From the NCBI GenBank assembly GCA_013407085.1, contig JACCGJ010013582.1, positions 186,001 through 250,000 of the forward strand: DNA of 64,000 nt, in the 5' to 3' direction. Shown one piece after another: positions 23,701 through 37,100 of this stretch. The translations under genes and the position numbers were made by a program. This stretch comes from Atriophallophorus winterbourni (lineage: Eukaryota > Platyhelminthes > Trematoda > Plagiorchiida > Microphallidae). The notes below the pieces were generated by a model. That model had not been told where the DNA came from. It did no database searches and was given only the letters and a program-made list of their open reading frames with translations. Within the stretch, counting starts at the first letter, position 1; each line of letters begins with the position of its first letter.

Positions 23701-25438
23701 ATTGGTGATATATAACAAATACTGCAATTGACAAAGTAATTATAATATTAAAATTACCCTGGTCATTGATAAACGCGTTCACCAAGACAGAAATATCAAT
23801 CAGCAGTGAAACGAAGGAACATCCAACAATGAGGGAGATCTTGTCTTTTGCATTCATGAAATAATAATGTTACACGCTCTGAAAGTTTTATAATATAATA
23901 AAATATTATACCGTAATAAATTGCAGGTGTCACTTCATCACCTGTGGTATCCAACGATTACGTTAATATATTCCAATAAATAGTGTATTTGCTTTTAATT
24001 TCAACAGTTGAAATGCTGTATAATTTTGTTTTCTAGAAATGAATATATATTCATATATATTCTACTATTCTACACTATATTTTGTATTATGTGATATTAC
24101 TATGCTGTGAGGTAGCATTTTTTCTCTGACAATCATTGTCATATATTCGCCGAATCTGCTCGAACTTATTCCATTCCAAGTATTGTGAGCAACTCTCTAT
24201 CATATGTTTCGGGCTTTATTAGTTATGTTTATGTCAATTGATTAATAGTTACGTTGTTGTATCGTCGAAAATATCTGAGTTTGCTGACGCGCGCAAACTT
24301 TTTAACATAATGAACTTCGGTTTTTGCTGTCGTTGCAAAGATCGCGTCAAGATACGCATTTGAATATTTGTTTGAGTGATCTACTTTGTGTTGGTTACGA
24401 GTTATATTGGATAACGCGCCAAATGACGAGTTCTAAAGCAGGCACATTGACCTGTCGACCAAACGCCGCCATTCAGCCGAACAACACACTTCAGCCTACT
24501 TACATGTTCGAGCGCATCATCAGATTCAACATACGGATGAAATTTGATCGATCAGTCTGTGACAGCGTAATGGAACCAACTTGAATTCAGTGCGAACACG
24601 TGATAAGGCAAATCTTGACAAGTAAATTTCTCCCGATGTCACCTGCAAAGCAGGTTAACAACCAGCGAGTCTAATGGCGAGTAAAGTCATAACTTTTTTT
24701 CTGCGTGTGTGAAATCGTTGGTAAATGTGTTGTTAGTTCAGCCAATAAATCGGTAGCATTAATAAATAATGAAGAGGTTTCAGTTGACTGCTGTGACTTT
24801 GTTCGTTGCAGAGCTGTCTTTACACTGTGTCAATACGTTTAAAGCCAAATTGGAAAATAGAATGACCAGTTTCGTGTTGTGCATTCGACGTGTGGTGAAG
24901 ATAATGGTGAAAAATGTGAATACGCAAGTGAGCACAGATGTACACCATCACATCAATACAAAGATTTCGAAGCCACCACTAAAGTAATATAAAACTAAGT
25001 CTATCGGTGTGCCAAAAATAGGGGTAATCGCGTTTTAGAATCAGTAAAAAGGACCACGAAAATGGAACATTCTTACCTCCATTTTAGCTGTACGCACATC
25101 ACGAATGCTGTACCCGACTCTCAAAGGCGAGCCCCAAATTTTCGGAATTTCAAAACATCTAACTATCCGTTACACGAAAAGAACGCCTAATATGCGCTGG
25201 AAGTGATATGTACGAACCTTAGCGAGTATCAAGAAAACCCGTTTAATAGCAAACAGAAAAACGACGTCGAATTATTTCTCAACATTGTCACCTAATGCAA
25301 TTTAGACATATAATCGCAGAAAAACTGTCTAGTATAACTCGCCTTTCAACTTAAGCTCATAATGTTTAACCTTGCTTGCACATAGGTAACAGTGAAATGG
25401 TAGGCTGATATTGAGATATTATTGCTGAATGCGAACTT
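23701..25438. other. Spacer, second part; one short signal-peptide-like frame
   Basis: No gene can be firmly called. The frame at 24769-24987 (plus, 72 codons) begins MKRFQLTAVTLFVAELSLHC, which resembles a secretion signal, but no intron structure, domain or conserved copy supports it. The frame at 24324-24584 is also unsupported. Confidence 0.3.
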
Positions 25439-25524
25439 AATAAACACAGATCGAGAATCAAACTGCTGCATGTATCCCGATGTTCTATTTTTGGCAGCAG
25501 TTTGATTTTCGATCTGTGTTTATT
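25439..25524. repeat. Short inverted repeat (hairpin) near the assembly gap
   Basis: Arms 25439-25469 and 25494-25524 are 31 bases each and match at 30 of 31 positions in reverse complement, with a 24-base loop. It lies 68 bases before the run of Ns. Confidence 0.9.
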
Positions 25525-25570
25525 GAAACATCAGATTACGGGTTACAATAGAAGCAACCATTGGTTTTAT

Positions 25571-25611
25571 AAATATATATATATATATATANNNNNNNNN
25601 NNNNNNNNNNN
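25571..25611. other. AT microsatellite and 20-base assembly gap
   Basis: An (AT)n run (25571-25591) is followed by 20 Ns (25592-25611). The match of the right arm to the left arm begins with the first base after the gap, so the true inner end of the right arm may be hidden. Confidence 0.95.
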
Positions 25612-27177
25612 ATGACGCCCTATATACCGTATTCGTGCAGTAATCTCGCTCCGCAAAATAATATTGTCCGCTAAGCTGAACAAAAAATGTTTAAGTATGC
25701 TGTATGGAAAACATTTTAAATATTGGCGAGTAACGCTGGAATCAAAATTAGCAACCCAGATTGATTAGCAACGTTGTTCCGAGAAACATTAATGTAATGA
25801 TATATGGCGGAAGAACATCAAACGGCATGTAACAATTTTTAGATTTAATATTGTTGACTGGGTTCGTTGATGCGCGAAAACAAATTGACTCCACTTTTGA
25901 TGAACAACGCATTCAACTATGACAGAATTCATGTTTTATCTTGTCCTAGGTTTGCTGAGTTTCCAAGACAAAAATCGTTGATAAACTCCACATTCAATGT
26001 CAAAATCACGTAGACCATACCGGCTGAACATGTTACCACAGGTTTTATTTCTACAAAACCACGATTTCGTAGATTCTGAAGCGTTCACAGGGCGTTAATC
26101 GACATTCTCCATCCTTCGAGACATGAGAACACTTGCGAAACGTGCGTTATTGAAGGCAGGAATAATGGTAAATGACAGCATGAAATGACTCGCAGTCCAA
26201 ATGATCTATAATATTTGAAGTGATATGAAATAGCATATTGTTTTCAAATCTGTTTCTTTCTATTATCTTTCCACAGTAAAAGCGAATAAGTGAAAATACC
26301 GTTCAAATACTCGGATTTAGAATTTGCACCGCGTAATTTCCCGTAATGTCCTTTAAAATTTATTCATATTAAGAAAGCATAGGAATAAACATTACAAAGG
26401 TAAACTTTTCTAGCGTTAACACAGATGTGATACTTCAAAATTGAATCCAAGTTGTCAAGTCAACAAACGAATCGACAAAGCAAGCGGTATAACGAGCAGT
26501 GGTTTAACGTGTGAGATACTTTTATATCCGAATGATCGAGCGTTTAGATCAGATGTTTTAATCTCTAAATTGCAGAATCATTAAGTGAAGATCATAAAAA
26601 TTACGTTAGAACAACGCTCAGAAAATCTAAAAGGTTATTTTAAATAGTATCAGAATTAATTATTTTATCACAACAGAACAGATGAAGTCATTGCATCAAA
26701 ATCCATCCCGACTTTTTCATATTCTTTTGTTTACCATGGAAACGGGAGACGCCCAGGTAACATGATACGTGCAGTGGTATCATCGGCATGATTATATGTT
26801 TGTCTATGCTCAACAAGAATGCCTGCATCGATTTGCATTCTACCTGCAAAAATTTCTCTTCGATAGTAATTTCATGAGAAAAATTGAATTGCTTGGAGTT
26901 TGAATAAAGCTATAGAAGTTTTAAAAAACAACTGTATATTACTTACAAGTTTACCAAACACGCCTAACAGATTGTATTTGCAGTATTTTACACAAAGATC
27001 ATGAACACGATGTTTTTCCGTGTAAAAAACGTGAATATCACAGTTGCTGATGGGGCGTATCTAGTTGTTGACAATGTTAGATCTACAAATATTATTAACA
27101 AATATAAGACTTTTGTTTCAAAATACCTGCGACGAATTATGGTAAATCTTTGTCAAAGATTATGTTTCATTTTCAGC

Positions 27178-27650
27178 TTAGACCCCATGGTTTTATGGAC
27201 ATCCGAAGATCGAAATGTTTGGCGTCTCGTTGAGGCGCATAATATACGGTTTTGTATCCGCAACACACGAATTGGCTTACCACCTGGCTCAGCTTTTGAA
27301 ACCCCTAATGTAAACACGAATTCGTTTTTTTAAGAAATCATTTGATTTTGTTCGTCACGTTAGTGTCGTAACAATTGAGGAGGATACGATTTTGGTTGAG
27401 TTTGACGTAATTTCGTTGTTTACGAATGTGGACAATACAAGCAAGTTACATTAGCGAGAGAGTCATTCAACTCCGATATGTCCTCGAAGGATCGTACAAA
27501 TTTGAGTGTAGAACAAATCATCAACAGCGCATCATTTTGTATAAAAATAAACCACTTTTTATTTATTGGACAGCTATACAAACAAAACGATGGTTTAGCC
27601 TTCATCGAGCTATTCACCAGTGTTGGCCAAAGGAAAGCGTTAGTTTTTGA
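27178..27650 (+). mobile_element. Penelope-like element RT fragment (right-arm copy)
   Basis: The plus strand reads PWFYGHPKIEMFGVSLRRII (27183-27242), matching the Penelope-type motif FYGLPKIHKPGVPLRPIV. It continues with HELAYHLAQLLKPL. Further on come FDVISLF-like remains (about 27398-27420), SSKDRTNLSVEQII (27481-27522) and GQLYKQNDGLA (27568-27600). The catalytic-core partner survives out of frame as SSYSPVLAK (about 27605-27632), so a frameshift lies inside the GLAMGSPISPVLAN motif. Penelope-like elements are retroelements with a telomerase-like RT; this copy has only part of the RT and is dead. Confidence 0.8.
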
Positions 27651-27734
27651 AGTCTATATGAATAAATTATTGATTACCTCAGGAACACACTCATCAGAGT
27701 TATTGTGGACGGCATATTCTCCAAAAAATCGTTG

Positions 27735-28560
27735 TCACTAGCGGTGTTTCAGAAAGATCAGGGCCCGAATCAAAACAGTTCTTAATCTATATGAACGACA
27801 TACCAATACTAAATGACAGTAAGATTGTATTGTTTGCTAACGATATGTAAGTATGGGAGCGTATCAGCAATGCTGAGGAATGTATTTTGCTGCAAAAATA
27901 TTCGAATTTTTTGTAAAACTGGTCATCCAAAATATATAGCCATTGAATATACAGAATTCCAAAATCATGCAAAGAGACGTTAAATTGGCTTTTCCCATCA
28001 ATACCAGCATGGCGACAAATTCCTTGAGTACACCTTGGAATAAAAGGACCTGACTGTCTGGATTTGCCGTAATTTGCAAAACGATCTTCAATACGGAGCC
28101 TTTGACAAAGCTCGTATCGGCTCATCTGCATGTTACGGTGGATATTTGGTCATTCATCCCTGGATTTTATGATCTCATGATAAACAAGTATATACACCCG
28201 GTACAATTCTGGACAACATGTCTCCGAAAGACGTCTTAATTCTAGATCGCATGTATCACAGAGTTTATAAGCTTATGACATTCGTCAGGCGTCTCAGACG
28301 ACTGGAGCTGATGACACTTTCACAAATGAGAATGAGATGTGATCTCATCCTTGCATATAAAATAATAGCAACTGTTTCCCACCAAATGGATATATTATGC
28401 AACCATCGAACATTGCAAGTTGCAAACACCACAACTTTAGCGGAAATGCCGCATATATTTTTATTCGGTCCGTGTGTGCTTCTTTGAAATTCACTACCAG
28501 CCGATTTGTTAGGCTAATTAGTTTATCAATATTCAGATCGAAAATTGACGTTTTCATGTG
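27735..28560 (+). mobile_element. CR1-like LINE relic, RT palm to 3' end (right-arm copy)
   Basis: The plus strand reads GVSERSGPESKQFLIYMNDI (about 27744-27803), matching the LINE motif GVPQGSVLGPLLFLIYINDL. It goes on with SKIVLFANDM (27819-27848), where the catalytic FADD reads FAND. Later come YHRVYKLMTFVRRLRRLELM and MRMRCDLILAYKI (28248-28370), which match the C-terminal LRRLRGDLILAYKI region. The end of the ORF follows near 28550. It sits immediately after the Penelope fragment in the same orientation, giving a chimeric-looking block present in both arms. Dead copy. Confidence 0.8.
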
Positions 28561-29844
28561 AATTAGTTCAAATTTGCCCTCAATAATTCAGAAACTGACA
28601 TTCCATTATCGAGTTTTTTTATTGTTATTCACATATATACATTTGAACCTATAGTTCGACACAATGGTTATTTAGAAGTTAATTGCTTTTCCAACCATAA
28701 ATCTTGAATCTTCAGTCTCAAGTTAATAAGTGTTCCATGAAGATTAGTAAAATGAAGATTTTAAAAAACGTCCTTGCCTTTTTTCATCGGTCATATGCCT
28801 AGCAGTCTGTCAGCGTTCATTCGTCACTCACTTCATCAAACAACATACAAAAGCCTTTAGCAAAGCAAAGTATTGATATACTCTTTTAAGCAATTAAATT
28901 AACGAACAACACTGTGCTCGATGTTTACATCAGAACAAACTGTTATTCAACAAAATGAGTATTGTGTCTTTTTACATACCGTCATTTGTTAATGTATGCT
29001 TTGAACATTATGTTATAAATGTCAAACCAGAATAATCATGAAGTATGATTTTCTTCTCAACATGTATTGCGCTGTTGGCAAACAATGAGTATAATCGATT
29101 GTTTAAAATAAACCTTTTGAAATAAATAATTTAGTTTTTATAAGATTATAACACATGATGTTTAGTAGTGTAAATCAGTTAAAATTTAGTTGCAAAACAA
29201 ATTTAAAATTTGTGATTAGGCTACTAATAAGATTCATGAGAGCAGCAATGAAAAGGTGCTCACACATTAGATGAAACTTTCAATATCATGCTATTCGAGC
29301 GGAAAGGCCGTTCTTGTCAAAGTAATTCCCTCTAGCAAATAGCTATGATGTTTGTTACAGCTCAATTCGGTGAAGCACGTGTAATTAATATATTACTTAT
29401 CAGATATCAATAATTTGATTAGCTTTCAATTAACATATGTCGAATCGAAATGGTTTATCGTAATAGCATATTCTACAAGTTGCTACTTATTTTAAGCCTT
29501 GATGGTTGTTGCATTTAGCTTTTTGTATTGTTCTACTTAAGAAGTACATAGGTTGGACGACGACTCTACTAACACGTCGTCGATATTGATTTTCTAATTA
29601 ACAGTCATTTAATGTCAATAAACGAATTTGGTTCCAACATTCTTCCTAATTTTCATTAAATTCGAGATTAAGCATAATTTCACTGTAAACATCCAATGAA
29701 AATTCGAGATCAAACGTTTTTTTTTGCAAAAATGTGCATTTAACTAAATGTTTCACACATCATCAATTAAATTTAAAAGTATGTTTTTTCGTATTGTGAT
29801 GGTATTCTCATTTCAGAGTCATGAACGTCCATGAGACAAATGAA
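28561..29844. other. 3' flank of the right LU gene, non-coding
   Basis: AT-rich DNA with the dispersed repeat copy at 28880-29115. No gene was seen. No clear conserved poly(A) signal was found just after the LU stop. Confidence 0.4.
28880..29115 (+). repeat. Dispersed repeat, right-arm mirror of 15570-15790
   Basis: Resembles 6780-7030 in the same orientation, with shared landmarks ACCAGAATAA and AAACAATGA followed by ATAATCGA, as well as a shared upstream stretch with ACGAAC, CTGTGCTC and a TTTTTACA run. Confidence 0.5.
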
Positions 29845-32800
29845 TCACAGAAATTTGGGAACAAAATTGACCATCGCGACAAATGAGATGACAATCCGGA
29901 TGTTACAAAATATATCTGCACTTGTGTCCGGTTGACCCTCCTGTATCTTTGATGTAATATTCGTCGTTTCATCAGGCGAAATTGAGACGGAGGTTTTAGG
30001 GGTTGTTGTGGATTGAGAACTTTTTTCTGTTGAATTCGAACTGGGTAACGTCGCACTCGGATCCCTCAATGGAAATCCGTTGCACAATTCCGTTTTGCAA
30101 CACTCAATATTCCCGATGTAATCGCTCCCATTCACAGACTTGGCAACACACTCCTCTCTCATGCAACCTCGATCAAAGTTGTAGCTGTCATTTTTGTAAT
30201 ACTTCAACATTGCCTGTAAAAACAAGTATAGTTTCGTTTGCCAATGTTGCAACAGTTCTTGCGAATAACTAGCGATACTGCTTTCTGTTGATTAGTTGAA
30301 ATGCGAATGTTAGAGTGTGATGTGTAATTTTAAACGATGATCCGAATTTTAGTGAACTATCTAGTGAACATCTTCCGAAATATATATTGAAGTCCATTTT
30401 ATGAAATTCAAATCACGAACACTGCTTCAATGTTTTAGTGTTCAGTGCTACTATCATGCGCAGTCCGACAGTCTAGATTCAGCGAGAATTGGAACGGAAT
30501 ATAGATGATTGATTCATTAAAACCGCTGTGTCAGTTGTTTGTATAACTGACCACTTTAACCCGATTGGGATTTTCGGGCAGGTAATTAAGTCTCCTATAA
30601 ACTAGCAAACTACAGTTTTTCAGCACATACTTCGCGCATACTTAGTACAATGGTTTTACGTGTTTCCTTTCAACAGGTTCTAATATTTAAATTTGTTTTG
30701 AATACCAAACATGATCGGAGAAACATATCTCAGTCGCCATATATTCGTAACTCATTAAACGATATATCATAATTTTTACAATGCTTCGATTATAAGACTG
30801 TTTTCATCCAAGTATAATATCAGGAGTTACATTGTTCTACACATTCCTGTCAGAACTAACCTGAACCTTCTGAGAAATTTATTTTGCAGATTTTGTTTCC
30901 ATGCGTCGATACGTTTGCATATCATTTAAGACCAATTTTCAGATAGCCTTGTCATTGTAAATGTGAAATAATAAAATAGGTTTCTCCCTGCATCCAGCGA
31001 AAATTGATAATAACACATTTGAATATAGGTTATATAAATTGGGTTCCCATAATTTGTATTTTGTGATGGCGATAATATTATGACACAATTGTATAACATT
31101 TTTTGTATTTTGCATTTAATTCAAATATAAACTTGAAATTGGTTTCCAAAATAAATTGTATATTTTTGACTTACGTAACAGGAAATACACTGTTGTAATT
31201 TCTGTGTGACATTCGAAACCTTTGGGCAATTTATGCAATCGTAGCACGAAATATTCTCTCCTGAATTCAAAAAAATGTTGGATCAGGCTCACTAGCTTCT
31301 AAAAATGAAATTCATTGAATTCTCTGTTTTAATTATAAACAATAAAGCAATGCATATTGCTATGCAGTATTTGTCATTTGTATCCCTTATATCGATATTC
31401 ATAAGAATTCAACATGTATGTAACAAATAAAAGAAAATTCATATAAATAAAAAAACAGTTTTCTTTATTTACTTGATGCAATATTTGGTAAATATTCACA
31501 CAAATATAATGTATCGAGCAACGACATAACTTCGCATCATTTTTAAATATATGGTTAATTAGGATAAGAAGTTTTGTTATAAAATTACACAGAAATAAAA
31601 ACGTCAAAAGCAAAAATCTGACGTGAATATAAATTGAACCTTTCCTTGTGCTTTGGGAATTCCTAAAAAGACAATTGGACTTACGCATAGTCAATTCATA
31701 TGCAAGAACATAAATCTCAGATGGATATTGACAATATTTGTGCTGGTAATCACACACCTTGTACGGGTATTTCAGTTGTTGTAACGTTTGTGGCATTTGG
31801 GTTGCTGGTTGTCGATGTCGTTACAGAAGTGTTCGCAGAAGTTGTTGAATTTGTAGTGGTGTTTGTCTTTGTTTCAGTTGTTTGCAAAATCGGAGGTCGT
31901 CCGGTAGTTGTTATGAGCCACCTGTGGTTGCACAAGTCTGTATTGCAACACTCGATCGATCCGGTGAAACCCTCGCCATTTACGAACCTTTCCTCACATT
32001 CCTCATCCAAACATCCTCGGTCTAATGTAAAAGTTCCGTTGTGGAAATCTTTCAACATTGTCTGTGGAGATTAAAACGGAGTTTCTGTCATTTAAGACAA
32101 ACCTGTGCTTATTTTAATGCACTTCGTCCTTACCTAACGCAAATGTTTAGTCACATTTGATAACTTGATATCATGAAGTTTGTCCATATTCAACATTGAA
32201 AATCAGTCAACTTAAATGCGTTGTATTCTACGCATTTATACATGTACATTTCGTAATTTTTCAATTTACGTTTCGCTTAAACCCAATTCTGAAATTCAGC
32301 TTTAATTGCTGAATATTGCAATTATAATCCACAATCAACATGGATAAAATGTCAGAGCAAAAACAACAATTGAATTTCAAATTACAAACATGTGTCAGAT
32401 ACTGGGGATATAAGTTATTGTCATATTAAATATTTCTACACTAGAGCATCATAGAATCATAATGATATGCACACGTATTTTGACTCACATAGCAGGAAGT
32501 GCATCCGTAACCACGTTCTTGAGAATTTTTAGGCAACTTCGTACAGTTCTTACATTCGTAGCATATCATTTTCTTGGCTGATCGTGAAACATCGAATTAA
32601 TCGAAAAATATTATATTCACTTTAGAAATATATGCTGCTTTTATTGTCATAATTCTATTATATAAAAAATATAAACTTTTCTATTGTAACAATAATACAA
32701 GCAAGTCATTTCATTTTTAATGTACAATTGGTCGTTAAATTATAAAACATTGTTGGGATTGATGAGTATTTGGACACATACACACATAATTAATTTGTAG

Positions 32801-34059
32801 TGGTTAAACTAGTGACCAGTACTAACTGAATCCAGTTTCGGAACAACTTACAGTCCAGTAATATGAAAAATGATTGAAATTAGTATTTCTTCCAATGCAG
32901 CCCGATATCCGTCTAATGATGTAATACAACATACACACTGACATCGCCTCAATGTTGATATACCAATTAAGGCTGATTACTTCGAATATAAACATTGATA
33001 TTTAATATGTTGAATGTTCATTTCATCAAGGAAAATAAAAAAGAGTGATAAATCAAGCAATTCTGAATATGTGTCTAATCATTGGTCAATTGTTCGCCCA
33101 TGAACGCGAAATAATGTATTAAGACCGATTTTAAACTTGCTTAAGGCGCTGACAAATCATATCAATGCGACAACATGAACTATAGTGCAGAGTACTTAAT
33201 CAGTAATAACGACAGTTTTGTGTTTTCTCTGTTGTCCGTTTGTTGTGTAATACATCGGTTGCAAAATAGTGTTCCCGTAAATTGTGGTTTCACTAAGTGG
33301 TTAACCACGAAAACGTCGTGACCAATTATTAGCCTCACATGATCGAAAATGATGAGTTCAAAATGTATTTGATTATTTTATAGGTGATTTAACACGGCAC
33401 CACGATTTTCGGACTCAATAACGTGTTTCTAATAGTACTGATAATAACCATAATAATTTCCACCCGCTACAACTAAGGTTCAGCGCAAATTCTCGGTCAA
33501 CAATATTGACCACAATTGATGAAACATTGTCGTCTAGATTATGCTAAATACCTCTAGGTTGGCAACCTATTAATTGTCCGTCTATCTAAACTTTATCTGG
33601 GTTATGCAGTTATAACTAACTCGTAAGCAATTCTTATTTACTGAGCCTGCGCATCATATTATTAGACAAAATACCATTACTCTATTTAGGTAGTATAGTT
33701 TATCAACCTGGAATTTAACTGTACATCTACCAAGTTTAACATTTCAACGATAGTGAAAGCGAAGAACACCATCACATATATTATTTTTGAAGTAATATAT
33801 GAATTTCAAACGAATTCGGTGTTATTCAGCTTAAATTTAGCTGAAAGGTAATTATGTAATGATTTCACTCTTAATAGAAAAATCACAATTAGCCTAAATA
33901 GATAGGATACACAATATTAAATTATCAAACTGGAATTGAATTATTATATTCGCACTGTCAAACATTTGACGGAATGAACTTAGAATTTCTCAACTCACTT
34001 TTCTCTTGCGATTTTGTCAATGTGATGCTCATTAGGATCAAGAGAATACAACTTCGCAT
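29845..34059 (-). CDS. Two-domain LU (Ly6/uPAR three-finger) GPI-type surface protein
   Basis: Five exons on the minus strand: 34059-33999, 32577-32489, 32061-31758, 31260-31175 and 30213-29845. They add up to 909 bases, giving 302 residues and a stop, with intron phases 1, 0, 1, 0 and GT-AG at every junction. Exon 1 encodes a signal peptide (MRSCILLILMSITLTKS). Exons 2-3 encode LU domain 1 (Cys 26, 29, 32, 46, 49, 67, 72, 88, 89, 94, ending ECCNTDLCN), followed by a Thr/Asn-rich linker with several N-glycosylation sites. Exons 4-5 encode LU domain 2 (Cys 157, 160, 163, 176, 179, 197, 202, 218, 219, 224, ending ECCKTELCN), a Ser/Thr-rich stalk and a hydrophobic C-terminus (IRIVISFVAMVNF), as in GPI-anchored proteins. 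The donor after exon 3 is CAAG/GTGTGT. Without that splice, exon 3 ends with a stop at 31750-31752. No separate signal exon was found for domain 2, so a single gene is favoured; two genes remain possible. The exact ligand is unknown. Confidence 0.78.
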
Positions 34060-34107
34060 TTTGAGTTGTTTCCAAATAAATTTCGCTTAACGTCCAGCGC
34101 CCACTGG

Positions 34108-34115
34108 TTTATATA
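34108..34115 (-). promoter_or_regulatory. TATA box of the right LU gene
   Basis: TATATAAA on the minus strand, about 49 bases before the ATG at 34059. The site and its surroundings (CATAGAAACTG before it) are conserved in the left arm at 10527-10534, so transcription probably starts near 34080. Confidence 0.65.
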
Positions 34116-37100
34116 CAGTTTCTATGGCTACATGCGCCAACTGAACGTGTATTAACTTGCGTTTCTCAAAGGTGAACAATTTCATTTCATTTACAAATAA
34201 ATAAAGATTGCTGATTGATCTAATAGATATCCTGTACTGAATATTAACAAATTGGAATACCAAATGTTCAACAAATATATATAACTGAGTTTATGCATGA
34301 TTCGTCAACATTCTATTTTATTTTTTTCCATTTTGCATATAGTCTTTTCAAATGAAATTATTTATATCGAAATTATTTGAAATTGATAAGTCAATATGCA
34401 GAAAGTCAGTGCTGCACCAAAACAACGAATTACATACATTCAAAAAACATTAATTATAACCTACCCAAATGAAGTTAACGTCTTCGCTGTATCTTATTAT
34501 CTTGTCTGTAAATGACAATACACAATTCATTCATTCAAGTCGATTCTAATGATCATGTTTCAAACATTTATTTTATTATTATATTCGAACGAGCATATTA
34601 CATTGCTGTATGAAATTCATTTTGACACACACATTAACCTTGTATAAACCGACCTTATATGATTAAAATCATGATGATTAAATGCTTCATATATTGAAAG
34701 CATTGCGTAGACATTATTTACTAATTCATATTTGCTGTTATATAGATTTTGCTGGATTTCGTGATTCAAATACACACACGATCGTTAAATTTATAATCGG
34801 ACAGGTTACGGGATTTACGATTTTCTAATTTATCGATGTGACACAAGGTGAGAAGGAATAGATTTGTATCTCTGAACCTGAGATCATGTAAAGAACGTGT
34901 TTTCAATCTAAACGCGCTATGCGTAAGAAACTTGTGTGCAATTCAATGTATCAATGGATCGCAGCTTTCGTATTTACTTCAAATCCAAATTTTTGAACTT
35001 TATATAGAACAATGTATTATGAACTTCGTTGAAGAAATTCTGTAACATGATTCAAATTTAAAGTTTAAACGGATTTGATTACTGGCATTATACAGTTTCC
35101 AAAGCTGACAACTGATTAGAAATCTATAAAATGATCAAAATAAGTTAATTTCACGACTGTTTACTCATTCCAAAAGCTGCCAAACATGAACATTTACGAG
35201 ATGGTGATGTACGTCCATGGTCGACATCAACTGAAGAAGGTCAACAGCAGCAACATAACGATAAAAGTCACTACCTAATTTGGAAAATATAACAGCACTA
35301 TTTATGACATCTGCACGATGATGATATATCTAAATTTGCCATTACATATACCGTAATTCTTAATTATGCGTTCAGTTGATCTGCATTTCTGTCAATGAAA
35401 AGAATTTTCGAATTTTCACTTTGCAGAATATAATGGTAATAGCTAATCTGTTCAAGTTATTTATTCTATTAAATAGATTTTCACCCGCACGTACAGCCAA
35501 TACTAAAGGCAGGTTAATGAATTTGAGTCTTAGAGCCATGTCAGCGGAATGAAATTCTAAAGAGGATTTTACATTGCGTGAATACGTTCGTCTAATTTTT
35601 CATGAATTCGATTTAACAAAATGCATTGTTCGTACTAGATCTTACTAAACGCATATAAGGTAGAACTCGTCCAAACAATGCATACATCGTAGGCACAACA
35701 TTGATAAATGATTTCGTGCGTTCAAACGCAATTGATTGGTAGCAATTATTAGTCAAAATAAAAATTCGGAACTCTTTTCGGTTTCGATTTCTGAATTGAA
35801 TGCGAAAGAAACAGGAAGCTTTCGATCTCATATTTTCACATGTTGATTACCAGTCAAAACAGAGTCTCTTATGGAAGAAGGCTTAATGAGCTCAGATAAC
35901 GAAAATAAAGAATAACTTTTTCTGCATAATCTGATGGTGCGATGAGCATAAGCAATTATTGCTAATCGAGAGGTTTCGAATGATATAAAGCATTTTATAC
36001 GATGATGCTACGGAAGTGCATGAATTGACGAAACCTTAGGTGACGAAAAATTATTATAGTTCATCCGTGGTTCGTTGCAGTAACACAATTAAACCGCGGT
36101 ATTCATGTATCATTTCGATTTTAAATTATCCACTGTAAAAATTCTGGATAAACACACTATTCATTTTTCCACCTTTTGACCGCAAACAAACATTGACATG
36201 TTGTTGAATGCAGGTGGGATATTGACAGCAACACCATAATTTATATAAACACATCAACATGCTAGCGGATCCCGCAACATATAAGATCACCACAGTGCCT
36301 ATATGCGAGTTACTTTTTGGATCATAAGTTGAAAACGTTTTGGTAATAACGTTTTCCACTTGTGCCTACGTCGACTTGTTTCGATTACATCGTCGACAAC
36401 TTGAAAATGTGCTACATGTAGTTAATTTGTTAGCAGCAGTTCCTAATATAAATATTTATGAAGCGTTGTTACACAGCGATCATCTGAGTAGAAGACTTTT
36501 AATCATGCGCTTTTGTAGCAAATGAGGGTGGATACGCAGGCCAAGGAATCTGGGCGTCAGATTATTCTATGTCAACACGTCAGGTGGCACGCATACGGGC
36601 CACATATTGTGCCTTTGTTCGAAGATTAACCACGTCCACAAACTAGTTGACACACGCACATCTAATGTGTAGCGATTTATCCTTCAGATCAATATATTCA
36701 ACAATTATAGCTTTTTACAACGAATCCCACAACACACGAAAAACCGATTGTTCAGAGGTGTTTATTATGCACAAAACAAGTTAAGAATCGGATGATTATA
36801 TATAGTCAGAAATACTATCAAAACGGTGATCCTCAAGTAGGCTGTGGATGTTTTAATTTCAATCTGATTTCAATTTTTGAAATCTATGCTGATAGATTAT
36901 ATTAACTGCAGTAATAAATTAGACTGAGGTTGTTCCTATGAGAAATGTGAATAAAAGTTTGACAAAGGCGACGGTTATAGAGAATCGATTGATTACATTA
37001 TTAGTTTGTGAATACTTATCAAAAGTTACATCATACACACAAAGACAACCACCATTTATTTATCTGCAATGTACTGCATTTTTAACATGCATCTTTATAA

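Noticed and set aside
24769..24987. Signal-peptide-like frame as a separate secreted-protein gene
   Set aside because: Only the N-terminus looks right; there is no cysteine pattern, intron, promoter or second copy.
31374..31796. 140-codon frame on the minus strand with hydrophobic stretches
   Set aside because: It overlaps the end of LU exon 3 in another frame and covers the following intron. The hydrophobic part comes from T-rich DNA.
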